DNA of 64,000 bases from Flagellimonas olearia (lineage in GTDB: Bacteria; Bacteroidota; Bacteroidia; Flavobacteriales; Flavobacteriaceae). The notes beneath the pieces were generated by a model. That model was given only the letters and a program-made list of their open reading frames with translations. It was not told where the DNA came from and did not search any database. The DNA lies in NCBI RefSeq assembly GCF_009184425.1, contig NZ_WELG01000001.1:1363870-1427869 (forward strand). Direction: 5' to 3'. Every line of letters starts with the position of its first letter. Position 1 is the stretch's first letter. Of this stretch, positions 36,128 to 45,773 are shown piece by piece. Made by a program: the position numbers and the translations under genes.

Positions 36128-36323
36128 TAGGGCAACCATTTTCGTTAAAATTAGTGTCAAGCTAATGATGGTTGGAATGCCTGATTTTTGGATTGTTCGT
36201 GTAAATCTGTGTAATTCGTGTCAACCAATAAAATGTTCGATAGCTCGACAATTGGATTTTTGTCATTCTTATGGAGTGCAACGATTGAAGAATCTAAATA
36301 ATCCATTTTGAAGCTGAAGATAT

Positions 36324-36382
36324 TGTCAGTTCAAGCGCAGCCGAGATGTACCTAAAGGTTTTCGACTGCGCTCGATATGACA
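36324..36382. repeat. Palindromic dispersed repeat (REP-like), complete
   Basis: Left arm TGTCAGTTCAAGCGCAGCCG and right arm TTCGACTGCGCTCGATATGA(CA) form an imperfect inverted repeat; read inverted, each arm gives TGTCA..TCGAGCGCAGTCGA. A single arm occurs within purL at 41354-41385, and related TTCGACTTCGCTC sequences occur in the repeat array near 29250, 29430, 31330 and 31495. The upstream part of this gap (36128-36323) contains degenerate ATTCGTGTCAA motifs and no gene. Confidence 0.75.
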
Positions 36383-36394
36383 CTTTAAAAATTT

Positions 36395-37987
36395 CTATTT
36401 TTTTACTGTGGGATACTCCACGCCCAATTGTTCCAAATAGGTATCGTATTGGGTCTCATCAAAGTAATACTTCTGTAATTCCGAGCGATAGGTATCCTGC
36501 TTCTCTTTGTTCAAATAGGTGGGGGGCATATCATCCGCAGCGATCATAGGTTGGTATTTGGTCTCTTTGCTCTGTTCATTGTTGAAGTAATCCCACGCTC
36601 CTTTGAGCAACTCCGGATTTAAGAAAAAGTCCAATAAGGTCATGGCTTCGGCCTTTGCCCCGGCTGTAACGCCTTTATGGGCAATGGGAGTGGCCATGGC
36701 AATGGCATTGCTCCAATGATGCCCCTGCAATCCTGGGATATTGGACGGAAAACGCATGGTAACCGTGGGCACTTTCCAAGAGATATCACCAATATCATCC
36801 GAACCACCACTAACAGGTTCCAGTACAGGAAGTCCCAGCTCGGCCAATTCGGTAGGAAGCCCTTCGATCTTTTCAGAACCCACCTCGGTTTGGACAGCTT
36901 TGGCAAGGGCTTGGTCTGCCGCAGACCAAGTAGGCAAACCTACTTCTTTGATATTTTCATACATGGTCTCCGCAATCACTTTATTGTAATGTCTGGGCCA
37001 TGCTGTTCCCAAAACCCTGGAGGTCATGGTGGTTCCCGTCATTAACGCCGCTCCTTTGGCAATATCGTTGGCCTCGGCATACATCTCCATGATGCCCTCA
37101 TATTTGATGTCCCTAAAATAGAACCAAATGGCTGCTTTGGAGGGCACTACATTGGGCTGGTCGCCAGAATCGGTAAAAATGGAATGGGATCGTTTCAATG
37201 GGTGTAAATGCTCTCGTTTATAATTCCAGCCAATATTCATAAGCTCCGCTGCATCCAAGGCACTTCTGCCCCGCCATGGAGCACCAGCCGAATGGGCCGC
37301 CTCTCCCTCAAAAAGATATTCCACCGAGATTAACCCTGTTCCGCGGGTTGGACCCCATGAAACCCCGAAATTATTCCCGACATGGGTAAAGATGCACATA
37401 TCGATATCATCAAAGAGGCCGTCCCGAACGTACCATGCCTTGGCCGCAACCAATTCTTCGGCAATACCGGGCCAAAGAACCAAGGTACCGCCTATGTTTT
37501 CGCGTTCCATAATCTGTTTTACGGCCAAAGCCGAGGTGATGTTCAATGGGATACCGGAGTTATGGCCCTCCCCATGACCGGGAGCCCCTTCCACAATAGG
37601 CTTGTGATAGGCCACCCCTGGATATTGGGAGGCCTTTGGAATACAATCCACATCGCTTCCCAAGGCAATTACTGGGCCATCCCCATTGCTCCAAGTGGCA
37701 AACCAAGCCGTAGGAATCCCAGAAATGGAATGTTCAATGGTAAAACCGTTGTTTTCAAGAATACCGGTAAGGTATTTGGAGCTTTCCTCCTCCTGAAAAC
37801 CCAACTCGGCAAAACTGAAGACCTTGTCCACCATTACTTGGGACTGTTTGTGGTGATCTTCCACGATTTGGGCAACTTCGGACTTTAATTTTTCAATTTG
37901 ACGTTTGGAGTATTTTTTTTGTGCAGTTGTCGTGGCAACACCACAAAGAATAAGGAACCCGGACAACAGGGTCTTGAAAGTTTTCAT
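36395..37987 (-). CDS. Secreted M20 amidohydrolase, AbgB-like
   Basis: 530 residues from the ATG at 37985-37987, which gives a Sec signal peptide (LLSGFLILCGVATTTAQ); the frame is open another 93 bases upstream but without such a signal. Peptidase M20 motifs: ALGSDVDCIPKASQ, GAPGHGEGHNSG, VLWPGIAEELVAAKAWYV and a dimerisation-type lid domain. It is closest to aminobenzoyl-glutamate hydrolase subunit B. Binds two zinc ions and splits amide bonds; here probably periplasmic. The real substrate is unknown. Confidence 0.87.
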   Translation of the reverse strand: MKTFKTLLSGFLILCGVATTTAQKKYSKRQIEKLKSEVAQIVEDHHKQSQVMVDKVFSFAELGFQEEESSKYLTGILENNGFTIEHSISGIPTAWFATWSNGDGPVIALGSDVDCIPKASQYPGVAYHKPIVEGAPGHGEGHNSGIPLNITSALAVKQIMERENIGGTLVLWPGIAEELVAAKAWYVRDGLFDDIDMCIFTHVGNNFGVSWGPTRGTGLISVEYLFEGEAAHSAGAPWRGRSALDAAELMNIGWNYKREHLHPLKRSHSIFTDSGDQPNVVPSKAAIWFYFRDIKYEGIMEMYAEANDIAKGAALMTGTTMTSRVLGTAWPRHYNKVIAETMYENIKEVGLPTWSAADQALAKAVQTEVGSEKIEGLPTELAELGLPVLEPVSGGSDDIGDISWKVPTVTMRFPSNIPGLQGHHWSNAIAMATPIAHKGVTAGAKAEAMTLLDFFLNPELLKGAWDYFNNEQSKETKYQPMIAADDMPPTYLNKEKQDTYRSELQKYYFDETQYDTYLEQLGVEYPTVKK

Positions 37988-38084
37988 ACGGTTGGATTTT
38001 GAATTAACAAGTATCTTCCTAAAATACAAATAATTCGGTTTGCATTTTAACACTGCCAAGGCGATACTACTTTTTGACAATGCC

Positions 38085-38258
38085 TTACCAAATCCTTGCT
38101 ATACTCCTTATGAAGTTTTTCAGAACATGCTTAATAAAATTAAGCTGTTCCCTTTCATCTAGCTCCAAGATCAAAAAAGTAAAGACCACAATCATCAATC
38201 CAAGAACCAAATACTTTAGGTTCTTTTTGGCCCAATATTTATTATGTTCGACTTTCAT
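38085..38258 (-). CDS. Small single-span membrane protein
   Basis: 57 residues from the ATG at 38256-38258 to the TAA at 38085-38087. A basic N-terminus (MKVEHNKYWAKKNLK) is followed by one membrane segment (YLVLGLMIVVFTFLIL, about 16-31), then an amphipathic tail (EQLNFIKHVLKNFIRSIARIW). I recognise no family. Reality is supported mainly by the paired-repeat regulatory element 43 bases upstream in the matching orientation. Without homologues the call stays tentative. Confidence 0.5.
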   Translation of the reverse strand: MKVEHNKYWAKKNLKYLVLGLMIVVFTFLILELDEREQLNFIKHVLKNFIRSIARIW

Positions 38259-38301
38259 GACATATGGAATCTATCCAAAATATCACTTACATCAGGAAAC
38301 T

Positions 38302-38336
38302 AATTCACCAATACCCCATTTGAATTGATGGTTGGG
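38302..38336 (-). promoter_or_regulatory. Paired direct-repeat element, copy 6 (LytTR-like site)
   Basis: On the minus strand half-sites AACCATCAAT and ATTGGTGAAT start 21 bp apart with spacer TCAAATGGGGT. It is the most diverged copy. It ends 43 bp before the small membrane protein gene at 38258. On the other side purL reads away, so the small gene is the likely target. Confidence 0.5.
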
Positions 38337-38401
38337 CATTTTATCCTTCAAAACATCATAAATTAATTAACACCTTTGGTGTAAAACTCAAAACGAAGAG
38401 G

Positions 38402-38432
38402 TTTAAAAATAAAACTGAAAACCGTAAATTTG
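38402..38432 (+). promoter_or_regulatory. Predicted purL promoter
   Basis: TTTA (38402-38405), 19 bases, then a perfect -7 box TAAATTTG (38425-38432), 32 bases before the purL start codon. Confidence 0.45.
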
Positions 38433-38464
38433 CACTTTCTCAAACCGTTCAATCCATACATTGT

Positions 38465-41400
38465 ATGATTCATTTTTTTGGGGACAAGGCTAACAAGGTT
38501 TTTGCCGTCCAGACCACTCAAGAAATTACTCAGGAAGATAATAGTAAACTGACCTGGTTGTTCGGCAACCAACCCAAGATAGAAGCGGCGTCACTGGACG
38601 CCTTTTTTGTTGGGCCACGTGCCGCCATGGTGACTCCGTGGAGTACCAATGCCACCGAAATTACCCAAAATATGGGCATCGATGGAATCCTGCGGATTGA
38701 GGAGTTCCACGCGGTTTCGGAAGACCATACCGGGTACGACCCCATGCTGCTCCAAAAGTATAAAGGGTTGAACCAAGATATTTTCACCATTGCCATAGTT
38801 CCTGAGCCAATTTTGGAAATTGATGACATTGCAGCCTACAACCAAAAGGAAGGACTGGCCCTGAGCGATGAGGAAGTGGCCTACTTGGAAGACCTTTCCA
38901 CAAAATTGGACCGTAAATTGACCGATTCCGAGGTTTTTGGTTTCAGTCAGGTGAATTCGGAACACTGTAGGCATAAAATATTCAACGGCACCTTTGTCAT
39001 TGATGGCAAAGAAATGCCTTCCTCGCTCTTTAAGCTCATCAAAAAAACCTCAGAGGCCAATCCGAATGACATTGTTTCGGCCTATAAGGACAACGTAGCG
39101 TTCATTGAGGGACCAAAAGCCATCCAGTTTGCTCCAAAAAGTGCCGATAAGCCCGATTACTACGAAGAAAAAGAGTTTAATTCCGTTCTATCCCTAAAAG
39201 CAGAAACCCATAATTTCCCCACTACGGTAGAACCCTTCAATGGTGCTGCAACAGGTTCTGGGGGAGAAATCAGGGACCGCTTGGCCGGAGGAAAAGGGTC
39301 TTTGCCTTTGGCAGGAACCGCCGTGTACATGACCTCTTATTCCCGTTTGGAAGAGAATCGTCCATGGGAAAAGGGAATGGCAGAACGTGACTGGCTATAC
39401 CAAACCCCAATGGATATTTTGATCAAGGCCTCCAACGGAGCTTCAGATTTTGGCAACAAGTTTGGTCAACCCTTAATTGCTGGCTCCGTCCTCACTTTTG
39501 AGCATCAGGAAGAAGCCCGAAAATTAGGCTTTGACAAAGTAATTATGATGGCTGGCGGTATTGGCTATGGAAAAAAGGATCAAGCCTTGAAAGATACACC
39601 CAAGAAGGGAGACAGAATAGTCGTTCTAGGTGGTGACAACTACCGAATTGGAATGGGTGGTGCTGCAGTTTCCAGTGCCGACACGGGTGAATTCAGTTCT
39701 GCCATTGAGTTGAATGCCGTGCAACGTTCCAACCCGGAAATGCAAAAAAGAGCTTCCAATGCGGTTCGCGGACTACTGGAAAGCCATGACAATCCTATAG
39801 TTTCCATTCATGACCATGGAGCCGGTGGTCACCTTAATTGTCTCTCGGAACTTGTGGAAGATACAGGAGGTACCATTAACACGGACAAACTCCCTATTGG
39901 TGATCCTACCCTATCCAAAAAAGAACTCATCGGCAACGAATCCCAGGAACGTATGGGTCTCGTCATCGGAGAAAAGGATTTGGAATTGCTGGATCGCGTA
40001 GCGGCCCGTGAACGTGCTCCTATGTACAATGTGGGTGAGGTTACTGGCAACCACCGATTTACTTTTGAATCGCAAAAATCAGGTGAAAAACCAATGGATT
40101 TGGAGCTCTCGGACATGTTCGGAAGCTCTCCCAAAACCATTATGGAAGACGCTACTTCCCAACAAAAATATCCTGCCCTGTCCTATTCCTTGGAACATTT
40201 CCATGACTATTTGGAACAGGTACTCCAATTGGAAGCCGTAGCCTGTAAGGATTGGCTCACCAATAAAGTGGACCGCTGTGTGGGTGGTCATGTGGCCAAA
40301 CAACAATGTGCCGGCCCCCTTCAACTGCCCTTGAACAACTGTGGGGTAATGTCCTTGGACTTCAAGACCAAGGAAGGTATTGCCACCAGTATTGGGCACT
40401 CCCCTATTTCTGCGTTAATTGATGCCAAAGCCGGTAGTAGGAACAGTGTGGCCGAAGCCCTCACCAATATCGTGTGGGCCCCACTAAAGGATGGTTTGAA
40501 ATCAGTTTCCCTTTCCGCCAACTGGATGTGGCCTTGCCGCAACGAAGGTGAGGATGCTCGCCTCTACGAGGCCGTGGAGTCCCTCTCCGATTTCAGTATT
40601 GCACTGGGCATCAATGTCCCCACTGGAAAAGATTCCCTGTCCATGAAACAAAAATATAAGGATAGTGAAGTATTGTCCCCCGGAACTGTGATTGTTTCCG
40701 CAGCGGCCAATTGCAACGATATCACCAAAGTGGTGGAGCCCGTACTTCAAAAAGATGGCGGTGCCCTCTACTACATCAATATTTCCAAGGATGGGCATAA
40801 ACTGGGAGGTTCGTCCTTTGCCCAGATTTTGAATGGCATTGGGGATGAAACCCCTTCGGTTTTGGATGCAGACTATGTAAAAACCGTTTTCAACACCTTA
40901 CAGGAACTCATTAAAAAGAATCAGATCTTGGCTGGTCATGATGTGGCTTCCGGTGGTTTGATCACCACCCTTTTGGAACTCTGCTTTGCCGATAACGACC
41001 TTGGGGCCAACTTGGACCTTTCCAGCCTTGGGGAAACGGATATCATCAAGCTTTTGTTCAGTGAAAATGCAGGCGTAGTGTTCCAAGCCAAGGATAGCAC
41101 TGTGGAAGTTACCCTCCAAGAAGCAGGCATCGATTTTGCAAAGATCGGAACCGCTACTTCGGAAGGCATCCTGAAAATCAAAAATAATGGGGTGGAAATT
41201 GGACTGAACATCGCTTCCCTTCGCGATACCTGGTTCAAGACTTCTTATTTATTGGACAACAGGCAAACGGCCAAAGGCTTGGCCAAAAATCGATACGAGA
41301 ATTACAAAAACCAACCCCTTCGTTACGTTTTCCCTGAAAGTTTTGATGGGAAACTGTCATCTCGAGCGCAGTCGAGAGACAATAGCCGACCCAAAGCGGC

Positions 41401-42139
41401 CATTCTCCGCGAAAAAGGAAGCAACTCCGAACGTGAAATGGCCAATGCCATGTACTTGGCTGGGTTTGACGTGAAGGACGTGCACATGACCGACCTCATT
41501 TCGGGCAGGGAGACCTTGGAAGACATTCAATTTTTGGGTGCCGTGGGTGGTTTCTCCAATTCCGATGTTCTGGGCAGCGCCAAAGGTTGGGCCGGTGCCA
41601 TCAAATACAATGAAAAGGCCAACAAAGTGATCAATGATTTCTTTGCCCGCCCCGATACCCTTTCCGTGGGTATCTGTAACGGTTGCCAGTTGTTCATGGA
41701 ACTGGACCTCATCAATCCCGAGCACGAGACCCATGGCAAAATGACCTACAATGAGTCCAGGAAACACGAGAGTAATTTCATTTCGGTGAAAATCCAAGAG
41801 AACAACTCGGTAATGTTGTCCAACTTGGCCGGAACCACATTGGGGGTATGGATTTCACATGGCGAGGGTAAATTCAGTCTTCCCCATGATGAAAGCGACT
41901 ATGGCATCGTGGCCAAATACAGCTACGAAGGTTATCCCGCCAATCCCAACGGAAGCGATTATAACACCGCCATGCTCTGTGACAAAACCGGAAGGCATTT
42001 GGTGACCATGCCGCATATTGAGCGGTCCACCTTCCCTTGGAACTGGGCCCACTACCCAAAGGACAGGAACGATGTGGTATCGCCATGGCTCCAAGCTTTT
42101 GTCAATGCCAAGGAATGGATTGAAAACCTTAAAAAATAA
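38465..42139 (+). CDS. purL: Phosphoribosylformylglycinamidine synthase (fused PurL)
   Basis: 1224 residues: FGAR + Gln + ATP to FGAM, fourth step of purine synthesis, cytoplasmic. N-terminal PurS-like domain, linker with FGFSQVNSEHCRHKIF (read in parts), FGAM synthase core (about 200-950; LKAETHNFPTTVEPFNGAATG; SIHDHGAGGHLN) and a C-terminal class I glutaminase with the nucleophile Cys in VGICNGCQLF, then the PHIERS-type His. The fused large form matches gamma-proteobacterial and Bacteroidota PurL. Between the core and the glutaminase, residues 964-974 (LSSRAQSRDNS) are encoded by an arm of a dispersed palindromic repeat and look like an insertion. No operon partner is seen next to it. Confidence 0.95.
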   Translation: MIHFFGDKANKVFAVQTTQEITQEDNSKLTWLFGNQPKIEAASLDAFFVGPRAAMVTPWSTNATEITQNMGIDGILRIEEFHAVSEDHTGYDPMLLQKYKGLNQDIFTIAIVPEPILEIDDIAAYNQKEGLALSDEEVAYLEDLSTKLDRKLTDSEVFGFSQVNSEHCRHKIFNGTFVIDGKEMPSSLFKLIKKTSEANPNDIVSAYKDNVAFIEGPKAIQFAPKSADKPDYYEEKEFNSVLSLKAETHNFPTTVEPFNGAATGSGGEIRDRLAGGKGSLPLAGTAVYMTSYSRLEENRPWEKGMAERDWLYQTPMDILIKASNGASDFGNKFGQPLIAGSVLTFEHQEEARKLGFDKVIMMAGGIGYGKKDQALKDTPKKGDRIVVLGGDNYRIGMGGAAVSSADTGEFSSAIELNAVQRSNPEMQKRASNAVRGLLESHDNPIVSIHDHGAGGHLNCLSELVEDTGGTINTDKLPIGDPTLSKKELIGNESQERMGLVIGEKDLELLDRVAARERAPMYNVGEVTGNHRFTFESQKSGEKPMDLELSDMFGSSPKTIMEDATSQQKYPALSYSLEHFHDYLEQVLQLEAVACKDWLTNKVDRCVGGHVAKQQCAGPLQLPLNNCGVMSLDFKTKEGIATSIGHSPISALIDAKAGSRNSVAEALTNIVWAPLKDGLKSVSLSANWMWPCRNEGEDARLYEAVESLSDFSIALGINVPTGKDSLSMKQKYKDSEVLSPGTVIVSAAANCNDITKVVEPVLQKDGGALYYINISKDGHKLGGSSFAQILNGIGDETPSVLDADYVKTVFNTLQELIKKNQILAGHDVASGGLITTLLELCFADNDLGANLDLSSLGETDIIKLLFSENAGVVFQAKDSTVEVTLQEAGIDFAKIGTATSEGILKIKNNGVEIGLNIASLRDTWFKTSYLLDNRQTAKGLAKNRYENYKNQPLRYVFPESFDGKLSSRAQSRDNSRPKAAILREKGSNSEREMANAMYLAGFDVKDVHMTDLISGRETLEDIQFLGAVGGFSNSDVLGSAKGWAGAIKYNEKANKVINDFFARPDTLSVGICNGCQLFMELDLINPEHETHGKMTYNESRKHESNFISVKIQENNSVMLSNLAGTTLGVWISHGEGKFSLPHDESDYGIVAKYSYEGYPANPNGSDYNTAMLCDKTGRHLVTMPHIERSTFPWNWAHYPKDRNDVVSPWLQAFVNAKEWIENLKK
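41354..41385 (-). repeat. Dispersed palindromic repeat arm inside purL
   Basis: The purL stretch TGTCATCTCGAGCGCAGTCG(A) corresponds to an arm of the REP-like element at 36324-36382 (TGTCATATCGAGCGCAGTCGA when that right arm is inverted; one or two bases differ). It is in frame and translated as LSSRAQSRDNS in the linker before the glutaminase domain. Confidence 0.75.
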
Positions 42140-42268
42140 CCCTTTGCGCCTTTCCTGAATACCAAAAAGCTTTAAGGATATGGTAAAAAATACGCTAGGG
42201 AATTGTTAAATCGATTTCTTGGAATGGCGACGATTTGCTATTTTGCAATTACCAAATAGAAACTTAGT

Positions 42269-44038
42269 ATGCAAAACGTTACCCGATTGTTTGATTTCCC
42301 CTATTACCAGTTGAAAAAACTTCCACTGGAAAAGTCATTGGTCACCAAATACAATGGCAAATGGGTAGCAACTTCAACCCAAGAATATGTGGACAAGGCC
42401 AACGCCATTAGCAGGGGGCTACTGCGTCTGGGGGTACAGCCCAACGACAAGATTGCCATAATTTCCATGACCAACCGTACGGAGTGGAACATCATGGACA
42501 TTGGGGTACTCCAAATCGGTGCGCAGACCGTTCCCATTTACCCAACCATCTCCGAAGAGGATTACGAATATGTACTAAACCATTCCGAAGCCAAGTATTG
42601 CTTTGTTTCCTGTGGTGAAGTACTGGAGAAGGTTTTGGCCATCAGCTCAAAACTTAAAAATCTAGAAGATATTTTTTCTTTTGACCAACTGGATAACTGC
42701 AAACATTGGGGGGAAGTCCTGGAAAAAGGAGCAGACAATTCCAACCAAGAGGAAGTGGAAAAATTGAAAGATGGGGTAAAGCCAAAAGATTTGGCCACTT
42801 TGATTTATACTTCGGGAACTACTGGAAGGCCCAAAGGGGTTATGCTCTCCCATGACAACATTGTATCCAATGTGCTTTCAAGTGAAACAAGGGTACCCTT
42901 TGAAACTGGAGGCAGTGCACTAAGTTTTTTGCCCGTTTGCCACATTTTTGAACGGATGATCTTGTATCTCTACCAATACTGCGGTATTGAAATCCATTTT
43001 GCGGAAGGGCTGGACAAGATCAGTGACAATGTCAAGGAAGTAAAGCCCAATGTAATGACAGTGGTGCCCCGGTTGCTGGAAAAGGTGTATGATGCCATTA
43101 TTGCCAAAGGGACCCTACTTACTGGGATTAAGAAGAAACTGTTCTTCTGGGCCGTGGATCTAGGCCTAAAATACGAACCCTACGGCAAAAACGGCTGGTG
43201 GTACGAACAACAACTTGCCTTGGCCCGAAAGCTGATCTTTAGCAAATGGCAAGAAGGCTTGGGTGGAAACCTAACGGTCATGGTATCGGGAAGTGCCGCT
43301 TTGCAGCCTCGTTTGGCCCGTGTATTTGCCGCGGCGGGCATGCCGGTCATGGAAGGTTACGGTCTTACCGAGACCTCTCCCGTAATCGCGGTTAATGACG
43401 AACGGAACAAAGGCTGGAAAATAGGAACGGTAGGCCGTATCATCGATGGGGTTGAAGTGAAAATCGCCCAGGATGGCGAAATTCTTTGTAAAGGCCCCAA
43501 CGTGATGATGGGCTACTACAAAGATCCAGAAAAAACGGCCGAAGTCCTTACCGATGGCTATTTCCATACCGGGGATATTGGCGAAGTGGATGCCGATGGC
43601 TTTTTGCGCATCACGGACCGTAAAAAGGAAATCTTCAAGACCTCTGGCGGAAAGTATGTGGCGCCACAGTTGTTGGAAAACCGGTTTAAACAATCCCGCT
43701 TTATAGAACAGATCATGGTGGTGGGCGAAGGCGAAAAAATGCCCGCGGCACTGATACAACCTAATTTTGAATTTCTGCACGAGTGGGCCAAACGCCATAA
43801 GGTAACGGTTGGGGAAAACTCGGATATTGTACACAACGAAAAGGTCATCGCCCGTATCCAGGAAGAAGTGGATCTGGCCAATGCCGATTTTGCCAAGTGG
43901 GAAAAGGTAAAACAGTTCCGCTTGACACCTGACGTGTGGAGCGTAGACAGTGGCCACCTGACCCCTACCATGAAACTGCGCAGAAAAATCGTGAAGGAAA
44001 AGTATCTGGACCTCTACAATGATATTTATGGGCATTGA
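42269..44038 (+). CDS. Long-chain fatty acid-CoA ligase (AMP-forming)
   Basis: 589 residues, ANL superfamily. Activates fatty acids to acyl-CoA through an acyl-adenylate. The AMP-binding signature is LIYTSGTTGRPKGVMLSHDN; later motifs are GYGLTETSPVIAVN, YFHTGDIGEVDADGFLRITDRKKEIFKT (read in parts) and the C-terminal Lys region near KLRRKIVKEKY. Closest in look to the FadD15/LACS-like bacterial group. It is followed by a strong two-way terminator and lies 2 kb before the beta-oxidation operon, to which it supplies the logical first step although it is a separate unit. Confidence 0.92.
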   Translation: MQNVTRLFDFPYYQLKKLPLEKSLVTKYNGKWVATSTQEYVDKANAISRGLLRLGVQPNDKIAIISMTNRTEWNIMDIGVLQIGAQTVPIYPTISEEDYEYVLNHSEAKYCFVSCGEVLEKVLAISSKLKNLEDIFSFDQLDNCKHWGEVLEKGADNSNQEEVEKLKDGVKPKDLATLIYTSGTTGRPKGVMLSHDNIVSNVLSSETRVPFETGGSALSFLPVCHIFERMILYLYQYCGIEIHFAEGLDKISDNVKEVKPNVMTVVPRLLEKVYDAIIAKGTLLTGIKKKLFFWAVDLGLKYEPYGKNGWWYEQQLALARKLIFSKWQEGLGGNLTVMVSGSAALQPRLARVFAAAGMPVMEGYGLTETSPVIAVNDERNKGWKIGTVGRIIDGVEVKIAQDGEILCKGPNVMMGYYKDPEKTAEVLTDGYFHTGDIGEVDADGFLRITDRKKEIFKTSGGKYVAPQLLENRFKQSRFIEQIMVVGEGEKMPAALIQPNFEFLHEWAKRHKVTVGENSDIVHNEKVIARIQEEVDLANADFAKWEKVKQFRLTPDVWSVDSGHLTPTMKLRRKIVKEKYLDLYNDIYGH

Positions 44039-44063
44039 AGTTCTAAAGAATCAACTCTTTAAA

Positions 44064-44100
44064 TTAAAAAGGGGAAACCAAATTGGTTTCCCCTTTTTAA
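44064..44100. terminator. Bidirectional terminator
   Basis: A stem of about 18 bp (TTAAAAAGGGGAAACCAA and its complement) lies between the convergent ligase and surface-lipoprotein genes; A and T runs on both sides make it work in both directions. Confidence 0.9.
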
Positions 44101-44135
44101 TAATTCATTTTTTCCCTTATCAACTGTTTGTAAAG

Positions 44136-45710
44136 TTATTGACACTGACTGTCTCCAGAAATCTGCCATCCATAGGTATTTATGAGTTCATTTCTTGCAT
44201 CTATGGCTTCTTGCCCACAAAACACTAGTTCATGTGAACCTAAAGTAATATCAGCAGGCACATTCTGCTGGGCTGACCAACCTATCAAGGTGTTACTATA
44301 ATTGGCCTGGTCAAGTCCAGATGATGAAAGCATGTTATACATAGTATTCACACTTTTTATATTCCAACCACCCAAATCCTGGTTAAAATTAATAGCATTG
44401 GTAAACATCTCAGACATTTGGATGACATTAGATACGTTCCAATTGCTAATGTCACCGTTGAAGGCACTATTTGTGAACATGACACTCATATATAAAACTT
44501 CATTAGTAATCCAACCCCCAATATTACCGTCTACAAATGAAGTAGTACCACGAAACATTCCACTCATATTAAGGACCCCACTCACATCCCAAGTACTAAG
44601 ATCTCCGTTGAATGAACTACAATACGCAAACATCTCTGACATGATTATCACATTTTCAAGGTTTGGTGAGTCGGTGGCTTTGTAGACCATATTTGTACAG
44701 CCTTTAAATGCTCCCGCCATGGTCTCCCACTCAATGGTGCCCCATTGATCTATGCTTTGCAATGACAAGGGTGTTGCAGCTTGTTCTATCATGTGTATGT
44801 AAGGAAAAGTTCCAACGATGGACACCGTATAAGTTCCTGCAGTTTCGTAGGTATGTGTTATGGTTTTGTCTAGATTTTCATTTGTGGACGTTTCAATGTT
44901 CCCATCCCCCCAATTAATCTGATAATCATAGGAGAGTTCAAAGAACAAACCTATCGCAATCTCTTCATTATCGGTTGTGGTCTTCCAAGTAGTCACAAAA
45001 GCATTCTTGTCATCAGAGTGGGCCTCGGGCACATCGGTTACGGTAATATACATCCATGCCTCCACAATGTTTTCCCCGTCACTTGCCGTTACAATAATAC
45101 CAAATTCATGGGCGGTCTCATAATCCAAGGAGACTCCCTCTATCAATGTCAATTGGCCATCCGCTGAAATGGCAAATAACGGTTCGTTTATGGAATACCC
45201 ATCATTCTGTTTAATCTCAAAGGTCAAGTCGTCGTCATCCATGGCCACCACAGTGCCAATTACATCTATGTCGCCAATGTTCTCCGCCACTTCAAAACTT
45301 TGGTCCTCCATTTGTGGGAGCTGGTTAACATCGGTCACATTAATGATCATGTCTGCCTGGGCACTATCCGTGCCATCATTAACACTCACCGTGATGGTGT
45401 GCTGTGCTTTGGTGGCAAAGTCCAAACTCTTATTGGCGGCCAAACTCAGTTTGCCATCTGTTTTCCCTATCTCAAACAGTCCGTCACTGTTGGTGGCAAT
45501 GGAAAACTCAAGGGGATCGTTGTCATCATCCTGCGCGGAGACCGTACCGATCACAACGGCATCGTCAATGTCCTCATCGACCATAAAGGTCTTCCCCTCT
45601 ATAGTTGGTGCGGTGTTGGTATCCGTTGGTGGTTTTGGGGCATCTTCCTTGCCACAGGAAACCACCATAAGGGCCAGAGGAACCAAATTGAGCAATCTTT
45701 TTAATTTCAT
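44136..45710 (-). CDS. Cadherin-repeat / DUF285 surface lipoprotein
   Basis: 524 residues. Signal peptide with lipobox VVSCGKE, Pro/Thr linker, two cadherin-like domains (about 35-130 and 133-228; DDDNDPLEFSIATNSDGLFEI, LDYETAHEFGIIVTASDG read in parts), a PKD-like stretch (INWGDGNIET ... HTYETAGTYTVSIVG), and a C-terminal DUF285/BspA-like region (about 320-480) with MSEMFAYCSSFNGDLSTWDVS-type repeats. These layouts are typical of Ca-binding, adhesive surface proteins in Bacteroidota. Lacks a type IX sorting domain at the end. It has copy 5 of the paired-repeat element upstream. Confidence 0.85.
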   Translation of the reverse strand: MKLKRLLNLVPLALMVVSCGKEDAPKPPTDTNTAPTIEGKTFMVDEDIDDAVVIGTVSAQDDDNDPLEFSIATNSDGLFEIGKTDGKLSLAANKSLDFATKAQHTITVSVNDGTDSAQADMIINVTDVNQLPQMEDQSFEVAENIGDIDVIGTVVAMDDDDLTFEIKQNDGYSINEPLFAISADGQLTLIEGVSLDYETAHEFGIIVTASDGENIVEAWMYITVTDVPEAHSDDKNAFVTTWKTTTDNEEIAIGLFFELSYDYQINWGDGNIETSTNENLDKTITHTYETAGTYTVSIVGTFPYIHMIEQAATPLSLQSIDQWGTIEWETMAGAFKGCTNMVYKATDSPNLENVIIMSEMFAYCSSFNGDLSTWDVSGVLNMSGMFRGTTSFVDGNIGGWITNEVLYMSVMFTNSAFNGDISNWNVSNVIQMSEMFTNAINFNQDLGGWNIKSVNTMYNMLSSSGLDQANYSNTLIGWSAQQNVPADITLGSHELVFCGQEAIDARNELINTYGWQISGDSQCQ

Positions 45711-45773
45711 TATTCTATGGATTTATAGGTTAAGGGTACAATTTGCCCAATCCAAAGGTTTTTCTTGGGGATG

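Noticed and set aside
43271-44035. Minus-strand open frame of 254 codons
   Set aside because: Antisense to the C-terminal part of the acyl-CoA ligase.
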